From Pseudomonadota bacterium (GTDB lineage: Bacteria; Pseudomonadota; Alphaproteobacteria; Sphingomonadales; Sphingomonadaceae): a stretch of DNA of 52,762 nt. The notes under the pieces are model-generated. The model worked only from the letters and a program-made list of their open reading frames with translations, was not told where the DNA came from and made no database searches. Below are positions 25,282-34,531 of the stretch, one piece after another (within the stretch, counting starts at the first letter, position 1; each line of letters begins with the position of its first letter). Both the position numbers and the translations under genes were made by a program. The DNA is taken from contig JAFAGN010000041.1 of assembly GCA_023422695.1 (NCBI GenBank), positions 1-52,762 on the forward strand, read 5' to 3'.

Positions 25282-25967
25282 AGCGGTTCTGGAAAGAGGT
25301 TGCCGTCGTCGCGGGTGACGACGGCTGGGGTATCGCGCTCGACGGGCGGCCCGTCCGCACCCCGCAGCGCGCACCGCTCGCGGTCGCCAGCCCCGCGCTC
25401 GCCGAAGCGGTCGCCGCCGAATGGCGGGCCGTGGGCGAAACCATCGATCCCGCGGTCATGCCGATGACGGGGCTGAGCAACGCCGCGATCGACATCGCAT
25501 CACCCGACCCCGCCGCCTTTGCCCAGCCGATCGCCGCCTATGCCGCGACCGACCTGCTGTGTTACCGCGACGACCGTGATGCGGCGCTTCAGGCCGAACA
25601 GGCGGCGGCGTGGAACCCGATCCTGGCGTGGGCCGAGGACCGCTTCGGCGTCGAATTTGCGCTTACGCAGGGGATCCTGCCGATCGACCAGCCGCCCGCA
25701 ACCGTCGCCGCGCTGCGCGATGCGGTGTTCGCCGTCGATCCGTGGCGAATGACCGCGCTGACCCCGCTCGTCACCGTCGGCGGCTCGCTGGTCGCCGGGC
25801 TCGCCTCTATCGAACGGGTATTCGATGCCGAACGGCTGTGGGAGGCGGTGAGCCTCGACGAACTCTATCAGGAACGCCGCTGGGGCGCCGACAGCGAAGC
25901 GCAAAAGACCCGCGCCGCGCACAAGCGCGACTGGGACAATGCGGTGCGGTTTTTGGGGTTTCTCTAA
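25278..25967 (+). CDS. ATP12-family F1-ATPase assembly chaperone
   Basis: A 229-residue protein starting at a GTG that overlaps the previous stop (GTGA). KRFWKEV at the start, GWGIALDGRPVRTPQRAPL, TDLLCYRD, and the ending KRDWDNAVRFL are hallmarks of ATP12 chaperones, which bind the alpha subunit of F1-ATPase during assembly in mitochondria and alphaproteobacteria. It ends the crcB-led operon. Confidence 0.9.
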   Translation: MKRFWKEVAVVAGDDGWGIALDGRPVRTPQRAPLAVASPALAEAVAAEWRAVGETIDPAVMPMTGLSNAAIDIASPDPAAFAQPIAAYAATDLLCYRDDRDAALQAEQAAAWNPILAWAEDRFGVEFALTQGILPIDQPPATVAALRDAVFAVDPWRMTALTPLVTVGGSLVAGLASIERVFDAERLWEAVSLDELYQERRWGADSEAQKTRAAHKRDWDNAVRFLGFL

Positions 25968-26030
25968 AGAACGTACCCCTCAACCCGTTCGTGTCGAGCG
26001 AAGAGGGAAAGGGCGGCTTGGGGGCGACGA

Positions 26031-26834
26031 TCAATCCACAAAATTCGGCCGCCGCTTCTGCATCCCCGCCATCACCGCCTCCATCTGGTTCGGGGTACGG
26101 ATGACCTTTACCTGCTCGTCGCTTTCGGCCTGCAAAATCTCGGCATCGCTGGCGTCGGCCAGCATGTTGCACAATCGCTTGGCGCCGCGGATCGCGTGCG
26201 GATTCTTGTCGGCGATCACCGCGGCCAGTTCCATCGCCTTCGCCAGCGGATCGTCCGACACATGCGTCGCAAAGCCGAGCAGCTTCGCCTCCGACCCGTT
26301 GAATTCGCGGTTGGTATAGATCATCTCGCGCAGCACATCGTCGGCGACCTGCGTGCGCCACAGCGCCATCCCGGCAACGTCGGGGACCAGCCCCCAGCGC
26401 ATTTCCATGATCGCGATCCGCGTGTCGGGGTGGACGATGCGAATGTCCGCCGCGGCCATGATCTGGCTGCCCGCCCCGAACGCGACGCCATGCACCGCCG
26501 CGATCACCGGCACCGGCAGTTCGCGCCAGCCCCACGCGGCATATTGGGCGTTGTTGGCGATACCTTTGGTGCGATCGGCGAGCGTCCCGCCCGCGCTGCT
26601 CGCGCCCGGATCGCGATCATTGCTCAGGCTGGAGAGGTCGAGCCCGGCGCAAAAAGCGCGCCCCTCGCCCGACAGCACGACAACCCGCAGCCCCGCCATC
26701 ACCTTCAGCGTATCGACCGCCTCGGCCAGCGCCTCCCACATCGCGGGGTCGAGCGCGTTCATCTTGTCGGTGCGGATCAACCGGACGTCGGCGATGCCGC
26801 CGTCGAGCATGGTGATCGAAATCCGGTCTTTCAT
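26031..26834 (-). CDS. Enoyl-CoA hydratase/isomerase (crotonase) family protein
   Basis: A 267-residue crotonase-fold enzyme. KMNALDPAMWEAL and GRAFCAGLDLSSLS give the first oxyanion-hole strand, and HGVAFGAGSQIMAAADIRI the second. AGAAGGAT fits the ATG at 26834. It is the last gene of a minus-strand acyl-CoA module (regulator, ligase, isomerase-like, crotonase). A 19-bp-arm palindrome lies in the gap before it. Substrate unknown. Confidence 0.88.
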   Translation of the reverse strand: MKDRISITMLDGGIADVRLIRTDKMNALDPAMWEALAEAVDTLKVMAGLRVVVLSGEGRAFCAGLDLSSLSNDRDPGASSAGGTLADRTKGIANNAQYAAWGWRELPVPVIAAVHGVAFGAGSQIMAAADIRIVHPDTRIAIMEMRWGLVPDVAGMALWRTQVADDVLREMIYTNREFNGSEAKLLGFATHVSDDPLAKAMELAAVIADKNPHAIRGAKRLCNMLADASDAEILQAESDEQVKVIRTPNQMEAVMAGMQKRRPNFVD

Positions 26835-26882
26835 TCGTGCTATCCTTCTCGCATCGCCGTGCAGCGTAAAACAGAAAACCGT

Positions 26883-26974
26883 AGCCCTGAGCCTGTCGAA
26901 GCCTGTCCTGAGCGCCTGCAAGGCAGTCGAAGGGGGCGCCTATCCGAGAAGCGCCCTTCGACAGGCTCAGGGCT
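26883..26974. repeat. Dispersed sphingomonad palindrome, copy 1
   Basis: Arms AGCCCTGAGCCTGTCGAAG (26883-26901) and its exact complement (26956-26974), 54 bases apart. Same family as copies at 34.4 and 37.2 kb. Lies between the crotonase and HCCA-isomerase-like genes. Confidence 0.9.
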
Positions 26975-26992
26975 ATGGTGAATATATAATCC

Positions 26993-27613
26993 TTATGGCC
27001 TCATCGCGCGTAGCGCCGCTTCGACGAGCGGGAGCTGGTCATTGCCGAAGTACATATCATCGCCATCGACGAACAGGGACGGAGATCCGTAACCGCCGCG
27101 CGCGATGAGTTCATCGGTGTTGGCGCGCAGCCGCGCCTTTACCGCATCGCTGCCCGCCGCCGCGGCCAACGCCGCGCCGTCCAGCCCCTCGGCGTCGGCG
27201 ACCGCGGCGAGGACAGCGGGATCGTCTAGATTTTCCTGCCGGTCGAAATAGCTGGCAAAGGCACCGCGCGCGAACCGCACCAACGCCGCCTGATCCTCCT
27301 CGATCGCGCAGCAGAAACGCATCGCGGCGATGCTTTTTGCAGGATGCCAATGCGAAGGAAAGTTCATCGGCACCCCGGCCAGTCGCGCCCAGTCCTTCAA
27401 TATCTTCCAGCTGTGCTGCAACCGCCGGTTGTCCGCCTGCTCGCGCGCCGCGTAAACTGCGGGATTGACCGCGTTGAAGACCCCGCCGACCAAAATCGGA
27501 CGATACACGGCCGCGGCGCCCGTCCGTTCGAGCACGCCCGGCAGATTGTGGAACGCCAGGCAGGTCCACGGGCTGGACAGGTCGAAGAAAAACTCGACGC
27601 GCGCGGCGGTCAT
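26993..27613 (-). CDS. 2-Hydroxychromene-2-carboxylate isomerase-like (DsbA-fold, GST-kappa) protein
   Basis: A 206-residue thioredoxin-fold protein of the HCCA-isomerase/GST-kappa type. It has VEFFFDLSSPWTCLAFHNLP at the start, with Ser in the active position, the NPAVYAAREQADNRR and LKDWARLAGVP segments, and GGYGSPSLFVDGDDMYFGNDQL near the end. Family members isomerise aromatic ring-cleavage products with glutathione in naphthalene breakdown, but many act on other substrates. The ligase gene lies four bases upstream, so both are certainly co-transcribed. Confidence 0.85.
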   Translation of the reverse strand: MTAARVEFFFDLSSPWTCLAFHNLPGVLERTGAAAVYRPILVGGVFNAVNPAVYAAREQADNRRLQHSWKILKDWARLAGVPMNFPSHWHPAKSIAAMRFCCAIEEDQAALVRFARGAFASYFDRQENLDDPAVLAAVADAEGLDGAALAAAAGSDAVKARLRANTDELIARGGYGSPSLFVDGDDMYFGNDQLPLVEAALRAMRP

Positions 27614-27617
27614 CGAA

Positions 27618-29150
27618 TCAGGCCTCCGTCTTCGCCTTTTCCCAATATTGGTCGCGCAGCAGCCGTTTGTAGAGCTTGCCCGTGTCGTGCCGCGGTAGCG
27701 CTTCGAGGAAGTCGATGCGGCGCGGGATCTTCACCCCCGACAATTTCTCGCGGGCATAGGCGATCAGCTCGTCGCGCAGCGCTTCGCCGGCGTCCGCCAT
27801 GTCGGCGGGCTGGATCACCGCGATCACTTCTTCGCCCATCTCGTCATGCGGACCGCCGACCACCGCGACATCGGCGACCTTGGGATGGGTGACGAGGTGG
27901 TTTTCGATTTCCTGCGGATAGATGTTCACCCCGCCCGAAATGATCATGAAGCTCTTGCGATCGGTCAGATACAGGAAGCCTTCGTCGTCGACCTTCCCGA
28001 CGTCGCCGAGCGTCGACCAGCCCTTCGAATTTCGGCTCGACGCAGTCTTTTCATTATCGCCATGATATTCAAAGACATTCTCGCTCTCGAAGAATACCGT
28101 GCCTTCCGCGTTCGGTCCCAGCTCGGTCTCGTTATCCTCGCCCATGATATGCACGGTGCCCAGGATCGGGCGACCGACGCTGCCCTTGTGCGTCAGCCAG
28201 TCGGCGCTGGAGATGAAGGTCATGCCATTGCCTTCGGACCCGGCATAATATTCGAAGAGCACCGGCCCCCACCAGTCGATCATCGCCTGTTTGACCGGCA
28301 CCGGGCACGGCGCCGCGGCGTGGATCGCGACCTTCAAGGACGAGGTATCGTAGCGGGCGCGCACCTCCTCGGGCAATTTCAGCATCCGCACGAAATGCGT
28401 CGGCACCCACTGGCTGCTGTTCACCCGATATTTTTCGATATGCGCCAGCGCCGCCTCGGGATCGAATTTCTTCATCAACACGACGGTGCCGCCCAGCCGG
28501 TGGATCGTCATCGACCAGCGCAAGGGCGCGGCGTGATAGAGCGGCGCGGGCGACAGGTAGATGCTGCCCGAATTGATCTGAAACACCGCCGAGGCGAGCA
28601 TGACGAGGCTGTTCGTCGCGTCGATCGCGGGTTCCTCCGGCAACGGCACGCGAACCCCCTTCGGCCGCCCGGTCGTCCCCGACGAATAGAGCATGTCGAC
28701 CCCCGCACGCTCGTCGGCAACGGGGGCCGCGGGCATCGCGGCGACCGCCTCCTCCCAGCGCGCCCAGCCCGCAATCTCGCCGCCCATCGCAAAGCGCGTA
28801 ATCGTCGTCGTCAATTGCTGTGCCGCGGCGCCCAGGCTCGCCGACACGACCAGCATCTTTGCCCCCGAATTTTCGAGAATATAGTCGGTTTCGTCCTGCG
28901 TCAGCCGCGACGAGATGCAGACATAACGCAGCCCGGAGCGCTGCGCGCCCCACGTCAGTCCATAATAATGCGGGGTGTTGTCGAGCATGAAAGCGACGAC
29001 ATCCTCATGCCCCAACCCGTGCGCACGAAACAGCTGCGCAGCGCGGTTCGAGGCGGCGTCGAGCTCGCCGTAGCTGATTTCCTCGCCTGTCTCGGCGACG
29101 ATGATCGCGGCTTTATCAGGATTGCTGCGGGCGTGAACGGAAGGGTGCAT
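27618..29150 (-). CDS. Acyl-CoA synthetase (AMP-dependent ligase)
   Basis: A 510-residue ANL-superfamily ligase. The ATP loop MLYSSGTTGRPKGV, the YAGSEGNGMTF motif, the LTDRKSFMIISGGVNIYPQEIE hinge and the C-terminal catalytic lysine in PRHDTGKLYKR are all intact. It activates a carboxylic acid as acyl-AMP and then acyl-CoA. The ATG at 29150 begins at the expected place (HPSVHARSNPDKAAI). It is the intact partner of the broken ligase at 30.1 kb and belongs to the same module as the crotonase. Confidence 0.9.
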   Translation of the reverse strand: MHPSVHARSNPDKAAIIVAETGEEISYGELDAASNRAAQLFRAHGLGHEDVVAFMLDNTPHYYGLTWGAQRSGLRYVCISSRLTQDETDYILENSGAKMLVVSASLGAAAQQLTTTITRFAMGGEIAGWARWEEAVAAMPAAPVADERAGVDMLYSSGTTGRPKGVRVPLPEEPAIDATNSLVMLASAVFQINSGSIYLSPAPLYHAAPLRWSMTIHRLGGTVVLMKKFDPEAALAHIEKYRVNSSQWVPTHFVRMLKLPEEVRARYDTSSLKVAIHAAAPCPVPVKQAMIDWWGPVLFEYYAGSEGNGMTFISSADWLTHKGSVGRPILGTVHIMGEDNETELGPNAEGTVFFESENVFEYHGDNEKTASSRNSKGWSTLGDVGKVDDEGFLYLTDRKSFMIISGGVNIYPQEIENHLVTHPKVADVAVVGGPHDEMGEEVIAVIQPADMADAGEALRDELIAYAREKLSGVKIPRRIDFLEALPRHDTGKLYKRLLRDQYWEKAKTEA

Positions 29151-29193
29151 CGGGCCATCATCTCCGGGAATCGTTGGTTTCTTATGTCGCAGA

Positions 29194-29221
29194 TCAGTAG
29201 CAAGCTGAAACTTTTGGTCAA
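29194..29221 (-). promoter_or_regulatory. Candidate promoter of the ligase operon
   Basis: On the minus strand TTGACC (29216-29221) and TACTGA (29194-29199) are 16 bases apart and end 43 bases before the ligase start. The -10 match is weak. Confidence 0.3.
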
Positions 29222-29245
29222 GCGAGGGCGGGTCGACGCCCTGTC

Positions 29246-29971
29246 TTAATCCGAGCGCTGGTCCGGCCGCGACCGCAGCGCATAACCCATGCCCTTGACC
29301 GTCCGCAGCATAGGCCAGGCGAAATCGCGGTCGATCTTGGCGCGCAGCCGCGACATATGCACCTCGACCCGGTTGGTGCCGGGGTCGAAATCGAGCCGCC
29401 ACACCGCGCGGAGCAGTGCATCGCGCGACATCGGCCGATCAGGAACGCGCGCCAGATTGGCGAGCAGATCGAATTCGCGCAGCGGCAAGCGAATGAGTCG
29501 CCCGGCGCGCTCGACCCGCCGGTCGATCAGGTCGATCCGCAGTTCCCCCTCGCCCAATTGCCCGGCGGCGATCCGGCTGCGCCGCAGCAGGCTGGCAATC
29601 CGCGCCATCACCTCCGGCAGGTTGCCAGTCCACCCGACCGCATCGTCGGCGCCTGCGCCCAGCGCCACCATCCGGTCGGCCAGCAAATCCCGGTCCGAAA
29701 CGATCAGCAACGGCCGCCTTCCCGCGATCGAGCGCGCCAGCCGCACAAATTCGTCGGGTTCCTGCCAATCGAGAAACGGGTTGATCAGCAGCAGGTCGAA
29801 ACAGCAATCGACCCAGTGCCGCAGGCCATGGACCTGCGGCGGCAAGACATGCGCGGCGCCCCCGTCCGATTCGATCGCGTCGCACAGCGCTGCCCCGCGC
29901 TCGGCCATCGGATGATAGACGGCGACCAGCAATTTCCTGTCGCCGACCCAAGCCAATCCCGATGATGCCAT
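29246..29971 (-). CDS. OmpR-type winged-helix regulator with degenerate receiver domain
   Basis: A 241-residue protein laid out as a response regulator. The C-terminal OmpR/PhoB DNA-binding domain is complete (RLIRLPLREFDLLANLARVPDRPMSRDALL ... EVHMSRLRAKID ... VKGMGYAL, residues about 145-235). The receiver half lacks the key acids: the first strand reads KLLVAVYHP without the Asp/Glu pair, and the phosphoacceptor position in FDLLLINPFLD is Asn. It is therefore probably phosphorylation-independent. No kinase gene is adjacent. It lies between the ligase operon and the divergent second ligase and may control both. GGGGG lies three bases upstream of the ATG. Confidence 0.82.
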   Translation of the reverse strand: MASSGLAWVGDRKLLVAVYHPMAERGAALCDAIESDGGAAHVLPPQVHGLRHWVDCCFDLLLINPFLDWQEPDEFVRLARSIAGRRPLLIVSDRDLLADRMVALGAGADDAVGWTGNLPEVMARIASLLRRSRIAAGQLGEGELRIDLIDRRVERAGRLIRLPLREFDLLANLARVPDRPMSRDALLRAVWRLDFDPGTNRVEVHMSRLRAKIDRDFAWPMLRTVKGMGYALRSRPDQRSD

Positions 29972-30058
29972 CTGCACCCCCCGTCGTCGCCGCAACATCC
30001 TGTCGCGCCGCCGCCCCACCGGCATTGCACCACCTTTTGGCTGTGCTAACCGATAGGC

Positions 30059-31591
30059 ATGACCAGTATCGAAATGCTTGAGAGCGACTTCGCCACCCTG
30101 CCCGATCTCGTCCGTGTCCATGCCGCGGAACGTCCCGATGCCGTAGCGGCTGCGGACGCCGACCGGCGATTGAGCTGGTCCGAACTGGACCAATTGGTCG
30201 ACCGAATCGCGGCGCGTTTGCAGCAGGACGGCTTTGCGAAGGGCGACCGCACCGCGATTGCGGGGCTGAACAGTGTCGAACAAATGGCCGTCATTATCGG
30301 CACCCTGCGCGCGGGCGGCGTTGCGGGACTGGTCACCAACAGCGCGACGGGCGAACAGATGGCGGCGATGATTGCCGACACCGGCGCGCGGCACCTGTTC
30401 CTCGACGCCGCCGCCAAGGCGAGCTTGCAGGGACAGGCAATCACCGCCAGCGAGCTCATCGCGATGGACGGCAGCGATGCGGGAACGCCGCTCGATGCCT
30501 GGTTGTCGCTGGCAGGCGCCAAGCCAACCCCGGTCGACATCCAGCCCGGCGACGGCTTCAACATCATCTATTCGTCGGGCACCACCGGCACGCCCAAAGG
30601 CATCGTCCACAGCCATGCAATGCGCTGGCAGCATATTCAGCGCGGCGCGCCTGCTTATGGCCCCAATGCGGTGACGATCCTGTCAACGCCGCTCTATTCG
30701 AACACGACGATGGCCAGCTTCATGCCGACCGTCGGGTCGGGCGGGCAGGTCGTCTTGATGAAGAAATTCGACGCGCGCGGCTTCCTCGAACTCGCCGAGC
30801 GCGAACGCGCGACCAACTGCATGCTCGTGCCGGTCCAGTACCGCCGCATCATGGTGCTCGAAGATTTCGATCGTTTCGACCTCAACAGCTTCGTCATGAA
30901 ATATTGCACCTCGGCGCCCTTCCCCGCGGCTCTGAAAGCCGATGTGCTCGCCCGCTGGCCCGGCGGACTGGTCGAAATTTACGGGATGACCGAAGGCGGC
31001 GCCGCGTTCATCCTCGAGGCGCATCAGTTTCCCGACAAACTGCACACGGTCGGCAAACCGGCACCCGGCCATATCGCCAAGGTGATCGACGAGGAGGGCA
31101 ACGAGCTGCCGCAGGGATCGGTCGGCGAAGTCGTCGGACGCTCGCCCGCGATGATGACCGGCTACAACAACCGTCCCGACGCGACGAAGGCGATGCACTG
31201 GCACGACGCCGACGGCAATCTCTTCTATCGCCACGGCGACATCGGCCGCATCGACGAGGACGGTTTCCTGACGTTGATGGACCGCGCCAAGGACATGATC
31301 ATCTCGGGCGGCTTCAACATCTTCCCCAGCGATCTGGAGGCGATCCTGCTCGCCGACGACCGCGTCGACTAGGCCGCGGGGGTCGGCATGCCAAGCGAGG
31401 AATGGGGCGAAACGCCGGTGGCGTTCGTGGTGCTGAAGGACGGCGCCGACGCCGAGGCGATCCGTGCGGACTGCAACGCCAAGGTCGGCAAGACACAGCG
31501 GCTGAGCGCGATCACCGTCGTGGACGAACTGCCGCGCAGCCCGATCGGCAAGGTGTTGAAGCGCGAATTGCGGGATGCTTACACGGGGTAG
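30059..31591 (+). pseudogene. Acyl-CoA synthetase interrupted by an in-frame amber codon
   Basis: One continuous reading frame for an ANL ligase. The ATP loop IIYSSGTTGTPKGIVHSH, IYGMTEGGAAF and MDRAKDMIISGGFNIFPSDLE are intact. At 31370-31372 a TAG stands where family members read Glu (DRVD-stop-AAGVGMPSEEWGETP), and the frame continues to 31591 with the C-terminal catalytic lysine segment PRSPIGKVLKREL. A single GAG-to-TAG change explains it. The product made without readthrough lacks the catalytic lysine. Either a recent pseudogene, or an enzyme needing amber suppression. Confidence 0.85.
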
Positions 31592-31652
31592 ATTTCGCGC
31601 GGTCAGGCTTCGACTGCTAGCGGTCAATAGTGACCAAGCCAAACTTACGATC

Positions 31653-31729
31653 CCGTTCGTGTCGAGCGAAGTCGAGACACGCTTGGGGCGCACCTGCCTT
31701 CGCGTGTCTCGACTTCGCTACACGAACGG
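31653..31729. repeat. Dispersed palindrome of the CGTTCGTG-GTCGAGACACG type
   Basis: Left arm 31653-31681 and right arm 31703-31729 pair over 27 bases except for a two-base bulge. The core GAAGTCGAGACACG differs from the other repeat family but shares the CCGTTCGTG outer end. A single half copy (CCGTTCGTGTCGAGCGAAGA) lies near 25985-26004. It is placed between the broken ligase and the NadR-like kinase, both of which end here. Confidence 0.85.
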
Positions 31730-31788
31730 AAACTGAGGATGAGCTCGAAACTACCCAAACCGGAAGCCCACAGGGATCCGCAACCTCG

Positions 31789-32307
31789 TCACCCCAGCCC
31801 CGCCGCTTCAATCGCCGCAAGCGCGCTCTGCAGGCGCGCGTCGCCGTCGCCTTCGACCCACGCCCATTTGAGCTGGCGTCGCTCAAGCTCGCCGATCGCG
31901 ACGTCCATGAACTGCCGCCGCGCCAGGTCGCTGCCGAACAGCCGGGTGCCGTCCTCCTGCCACGCCAGATCCATCGCGGGGACAAGATAGAGATCAGCCG
32001 TATCGTCCCACAGATCGATTTCGGGCAGGCGGCGACCGAGCAGCATGATCGCCCACGCCTGCGTCATCAGCGCATCGGTGTCGGAAATCAGCCAGCCGGG
32101 CTGCTGCGCCAACGCTTCGCGGGTAGCCGCAACATGGCCGTCAAAGATCGCCAGCAAATCGATCTCGTCCAGATCGGTGCCGTTGGCTTCGGCATAGGTG
32201 CGGCCATATTCGGGGACGACCAGTCCGCCGAGCCGCAGCGCCAGCCGCGGGGCAAGGGTCGATTTGCCGGTGCTTTCGGCGCCGTGGAAACAGATATGCC
32301 GGGTCAT
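31789..32307 (-). CDS. NadR-like nucleoside kinase (AAA_28 P-loop ATPase)
   Basis: A 172-residue P-loop protein with the Walker A motif GAESTGKST at residues about 8-16 and the VPEYGRTY and DTDALMTQ segments of the NadR ribosylnicotinamide-kinase domain. It starts within the pnuC stop (ATGA), and PnuC imports nicotinamide riboside, so it probably phosphorylates the imported riboside to NMN in NAD salvage. It is last of the crt-pnuC-kinase string. Confidence 0.85.
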   Translation of the reverse strand: MTRHICFHGAESTGKSTLAPRLALRLGGLVVPEYGRTYAEANGTDLDEIDLLAIFDGHVAATREALAQQPGWLISDTDALMTQAWAIMLLGRRLPEIDLWDDTADLYLVPAMDLAWQEDGTRLFGSDLARRQFMDVAIGELERRQLKWAWVEGDGDARLQSALAAIEAAGLG

Positions 32308-32873
32308 AGCGCCATCCTGCCCGTTGCCGCGGCGCGGCGCCACTGGATCAGCCCGTCGATCGACAGGCCGAGCAGCACGACATAAACCGCGCTGGTCGCA
32401 TAGAGACCGCGCCAGGCGAACAGCGGGATCGCGATCAGGTCGACGGCGATCCATAGATACCAGCTTTCGACCCGGCGCCGCGCGAGCAGCCATTGCGCGG
32501 TGATGCTGAGCATCGCGATCGCGCCGTCGATCCATGGCGCGACGGCGTTGGTGTAGCGGTCCATCGCAAAACTCCACGCGGCCCATGCGGCGATGGTGAC
32601 GAGCGCCCATCGCTGGCGCGCGCGTTGGTCCATCCACCCGACCGGAACCCCGCTGTCGTCGCGGGCGCGCATCCAGCTGGCCCAGCCATAGAGATTGAGC
32701 GCAAAGAAAAAGCCCTGCAAAACCATGTCGCTGTACAATCGCGCGTCATAGAACACGACCGCGTAAAGACTGACTGCGGCGAGCGCGAAGGGGTAGTTCC
32801 ACACGCTGCGCAGCGCGACGAGCGCGACGTTGATCAGCACCAGCGCCGCCGCCAGCCATTCGAGCTGGCTCAT
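32304..32873 (-). CDS. pnuC: PnuC nicotinamide riboside transporter
   Basis: A 189-residue inner-membrane protein with about seven helices. NVALVALRSVWNYPFALAAVSLYAVVFYDARLYSDM, the QGFFFALNLYGWASW segment and VESWYLWIAVDLIAIPLFAWRGL are the PnuC signature. Four-base overlaps connect it with crtB upstream and the kinase downstream. Together with the kinase it forms a vitamin B3 salvage pair attached to the carotenoid operon. Confidence 0.92.
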   Translation of the reverse strand: MSQLEWLAAALVLINVALVALRSVWNYPFALAAVSLYAVVFYDARLYSDMVLQGFFFALNLYGWASWMRARDDSGVPVGWMDQRARQRWALVTIAAWAAWSFAMDRYTNAVAPWIDGAIAMLSITAQWLLARRRVESWYLWIAVDLIAIPLFAWRGLYATSAVYVVLLGLSIDGLIQWRRAAATGRMAL

Positions 32874-33829
32874 GCAACCACCCCCCGCTGCGGGCGCGTC
32901 CATAGCCCGTCGCGACTGATCCGCCGCTGCGGCGGGCGACGCAGGACCGACCAGCCGGCGCGCGCGACCCAGCCGAGTTTGGCGAGCCGCGTCGTGCTGG
33001 TGCGGTGGTCCCACGCATGGTCGCCGCGGGCGCGGACTTCGCGGGCAATGTCGCCGTAGATGCCCGCTGCCGCAAGCACCGCCCAGCGGCTGCGCGGCGG
33101 CAGCTTGCGCGCGCCCCAGCGCGCCGACGCCTCATATTCCCCGGCCATTTCGGCGAGCCATTTCGCCATGACCGCCAAGCGCGGGCGAAAGGCGGGGTGC
33201 ATGTGCTGGCCCGGCGGAATATCGAGTTCGACGAGCCATTCGATCGGCAAGTAACAGCGGTCGGCGGCGGCATCCTCGGCCACGTCGCGCGCGATATTGG
33301 CAAGCTGAAACGCGATGCCAAGGTCGCAGGCGCGGTCGAGCGTCGCTTCATCGGCGGGGTCGACCCCCATCACCAGCGCCATTGCGACCCCGACCGCACC
33401 CGCGACATGATAGCAATAGCGCAGCAGGTCGGCCTCGCTGCGCGGGCGCCAATCGTCCGCATCCAGCGCGAACCCCGCGATGATGTCGTCAATGATCGCG
33501 CGCGGGATCGCGACCTCGGTGAGCAAATAACCGAGCGCGTCGAACGCCCGGTCGCCTGTTGGCTGGCCGGCGAAAGCCGCATCGGTCAGCATGCGGATGC
33601 GCGCGAGCGCGGCCTGCGCATCATGATCCTGCGTCATCGCGCCGCCATGATCCTGCCCGTCGGTCAGGTCGTCGGCGGCGCGGCACCATGCGTAGAGCAG
33701 CCAGACGCGCTCGCGGGTTTCGCGGTCGAAAAGCTGGCTGGCGAGGGCAAAGCTTTTCGAGCCGCGCACGATGCTGTCGTGCGCGAAACCGTGGAGGGCG
33801 TGCGCGTCATAGACCCCCGCCCCGTCCAT
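32870..33829 (-). CDS. crtB: Phytoene synthase
   Basis: A 319-residue squalene/phytoene synthase family enzyme that joins two geranylgeranyl diphosphates into phytoene. The two Asp-rich metal sites are present (RAADDLTDG at about 51 and ARDVAEDAAADRCYLP at about 180), with SKSFALASQLF near the N-terminus and a basic C-terminal tail. The ATG overlaps the stop of the LOG gene (TGATG), so it is translated from the crtY-crtI-LOG-crtB transcript. No crtE is in the window. Confidence 0.95.
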   Translation of the reverse strand: MDGAGVYDAHALHGFAHDSIVRGSKSFALASQLFDRETRERVWLLYAWCRAADDLTDGQDHGGAMTQDHDAQAALARIRMLTDAAFAGQPTGDRAFDALGYLLTEVAIPRAIIDDIIAGFALDADDWRPRSEADLLRYCYHVAGAVGVAMALVMGVDPADEATLDRACDLGIAFQLANIARDVAEDAAADRCYLPIEWLVELDIPPGQHMHPAFRPRLAVMAKWLAEMAGEYEASARWGARKLPPRSRWAVLAAAGIYGDIAREVRARGDHAWDHRTSTTRLAKLGWVARAGWSVLRRPPQRRISRDGLWTRPQRGVVA

Positions 33830-34410
33830 CAAAGATCGTCGGCCTTCATCGCAAAAATCGTCTTGTGCGGGACATAATTGGCCATTTTGTCCAGCAGCTC
33901 GTCGAGCCCGGCATCGACGATCATGATCCCGGCATGCGCGGGGCGGATGAAGCCGACGTCGATCATGTTCCGGTTGAACGCGATCAGGTCGTTGTAGAAG
34001 CCCGCGGCGTTGAGCAGCCCCACCGGCTTGTTGTGATAGCCAAGCTGCGCCCAGCTGATCGCTTCCCACAGCTCGTCCATGGTGCCGACGCCGCCGGGGA
34101 TGGTGAGGAAACCGTCCGACAGGTCGGTGAACATGCGTTTGCGTTCGTGCATGCCCGACACAACGTGCAGTTCGGTGCAGCCGCGGTGCGCGACCTCGGT
34201 GCCGACCAGCGCGTCGGGGATCACCCCGATCACTTCACCTCCGGCTTCGAGCGCACTATCGGCGACCGCGCCCATCAGCCCGAGGCGGCCGCCACCATAG
34301 ACGACGCCGATGCCGCGCTGCGCCAGCGTGCGGCCTACGTGACGGGCGGTTTCGATGTAGATCGGATCTTCGGGAGTCGCGGACCCGCAGTAGACGGCAA
34401 GACGTTTCAT
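33829..34410 (-). CDS. LOG-family (TIGR00730) nucleotide phosphoribohydrolase
   Basis: A 193-residue Rossmann-fold protein. The pocket motif PGGVGTMDE is intact, and VYGGGRLGLMGAVA and MHERKRMF are typical. LOG enzymes hydrolyse cytokinin nucleotides or other nucleoside 5'-monophosphates to a base and ribose 5-phosphate. Its place inside the carotenoid operon, just upstream of crtB with a one-base overlap, has no evident metabolic reason. A dispersed palindrome separates it from crtI. Confidence 0.9.
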   Translation of the reverse strand: MKRLAVYCGSATPEDPIYIETARHVGRTLAQRGIGVVYGGGRLGLMGAVADSALEAGGEVIGVIPDALVGTEVAHRGCTELHVVSGMHERKRMFTDLSDGFLTIPGGVGTMDELWEAISWAQLGYHNKPVGLLNAAGFYNDLIAFNRNMIDVGFIRPAHAGIMIVDAGLDELLDKMANYVPHKTIFAMKADDL

Positions 34411-34433
34411 TGCGCTCAGGCTTTCACAAATTT

Positions 34434-34521
34434 CCGTTCGGGCTGAGCTTGTCGAAGCCCCGCCCTTTCTTTCTCCGCCTTTGAAGGAAGAACGGCCCTT
34501 CGACAAGCTCAGGGCGAACGG
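34434..34521. repeat. Dispersed sphingomonad palindrome, copy 2
   Basis: Arms 34434-34457 and 34498-34521 pair at 22 of 24 positions (core CTGAGCTTGTCGAAG). It lies between crtI and the LOG gene, where the hairpin could modulate readthrough or mRNA stability. Confidence 0.9.
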
Positions 34522-34531
34522 TTTTGGGTAT

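Noticed and set aside
27846..29249. 467-codon plus-strand frame over the acyl-CoA ligase
   Set aside because: His/Arg/Asp-rich shadow of the ligase gene; no domain.
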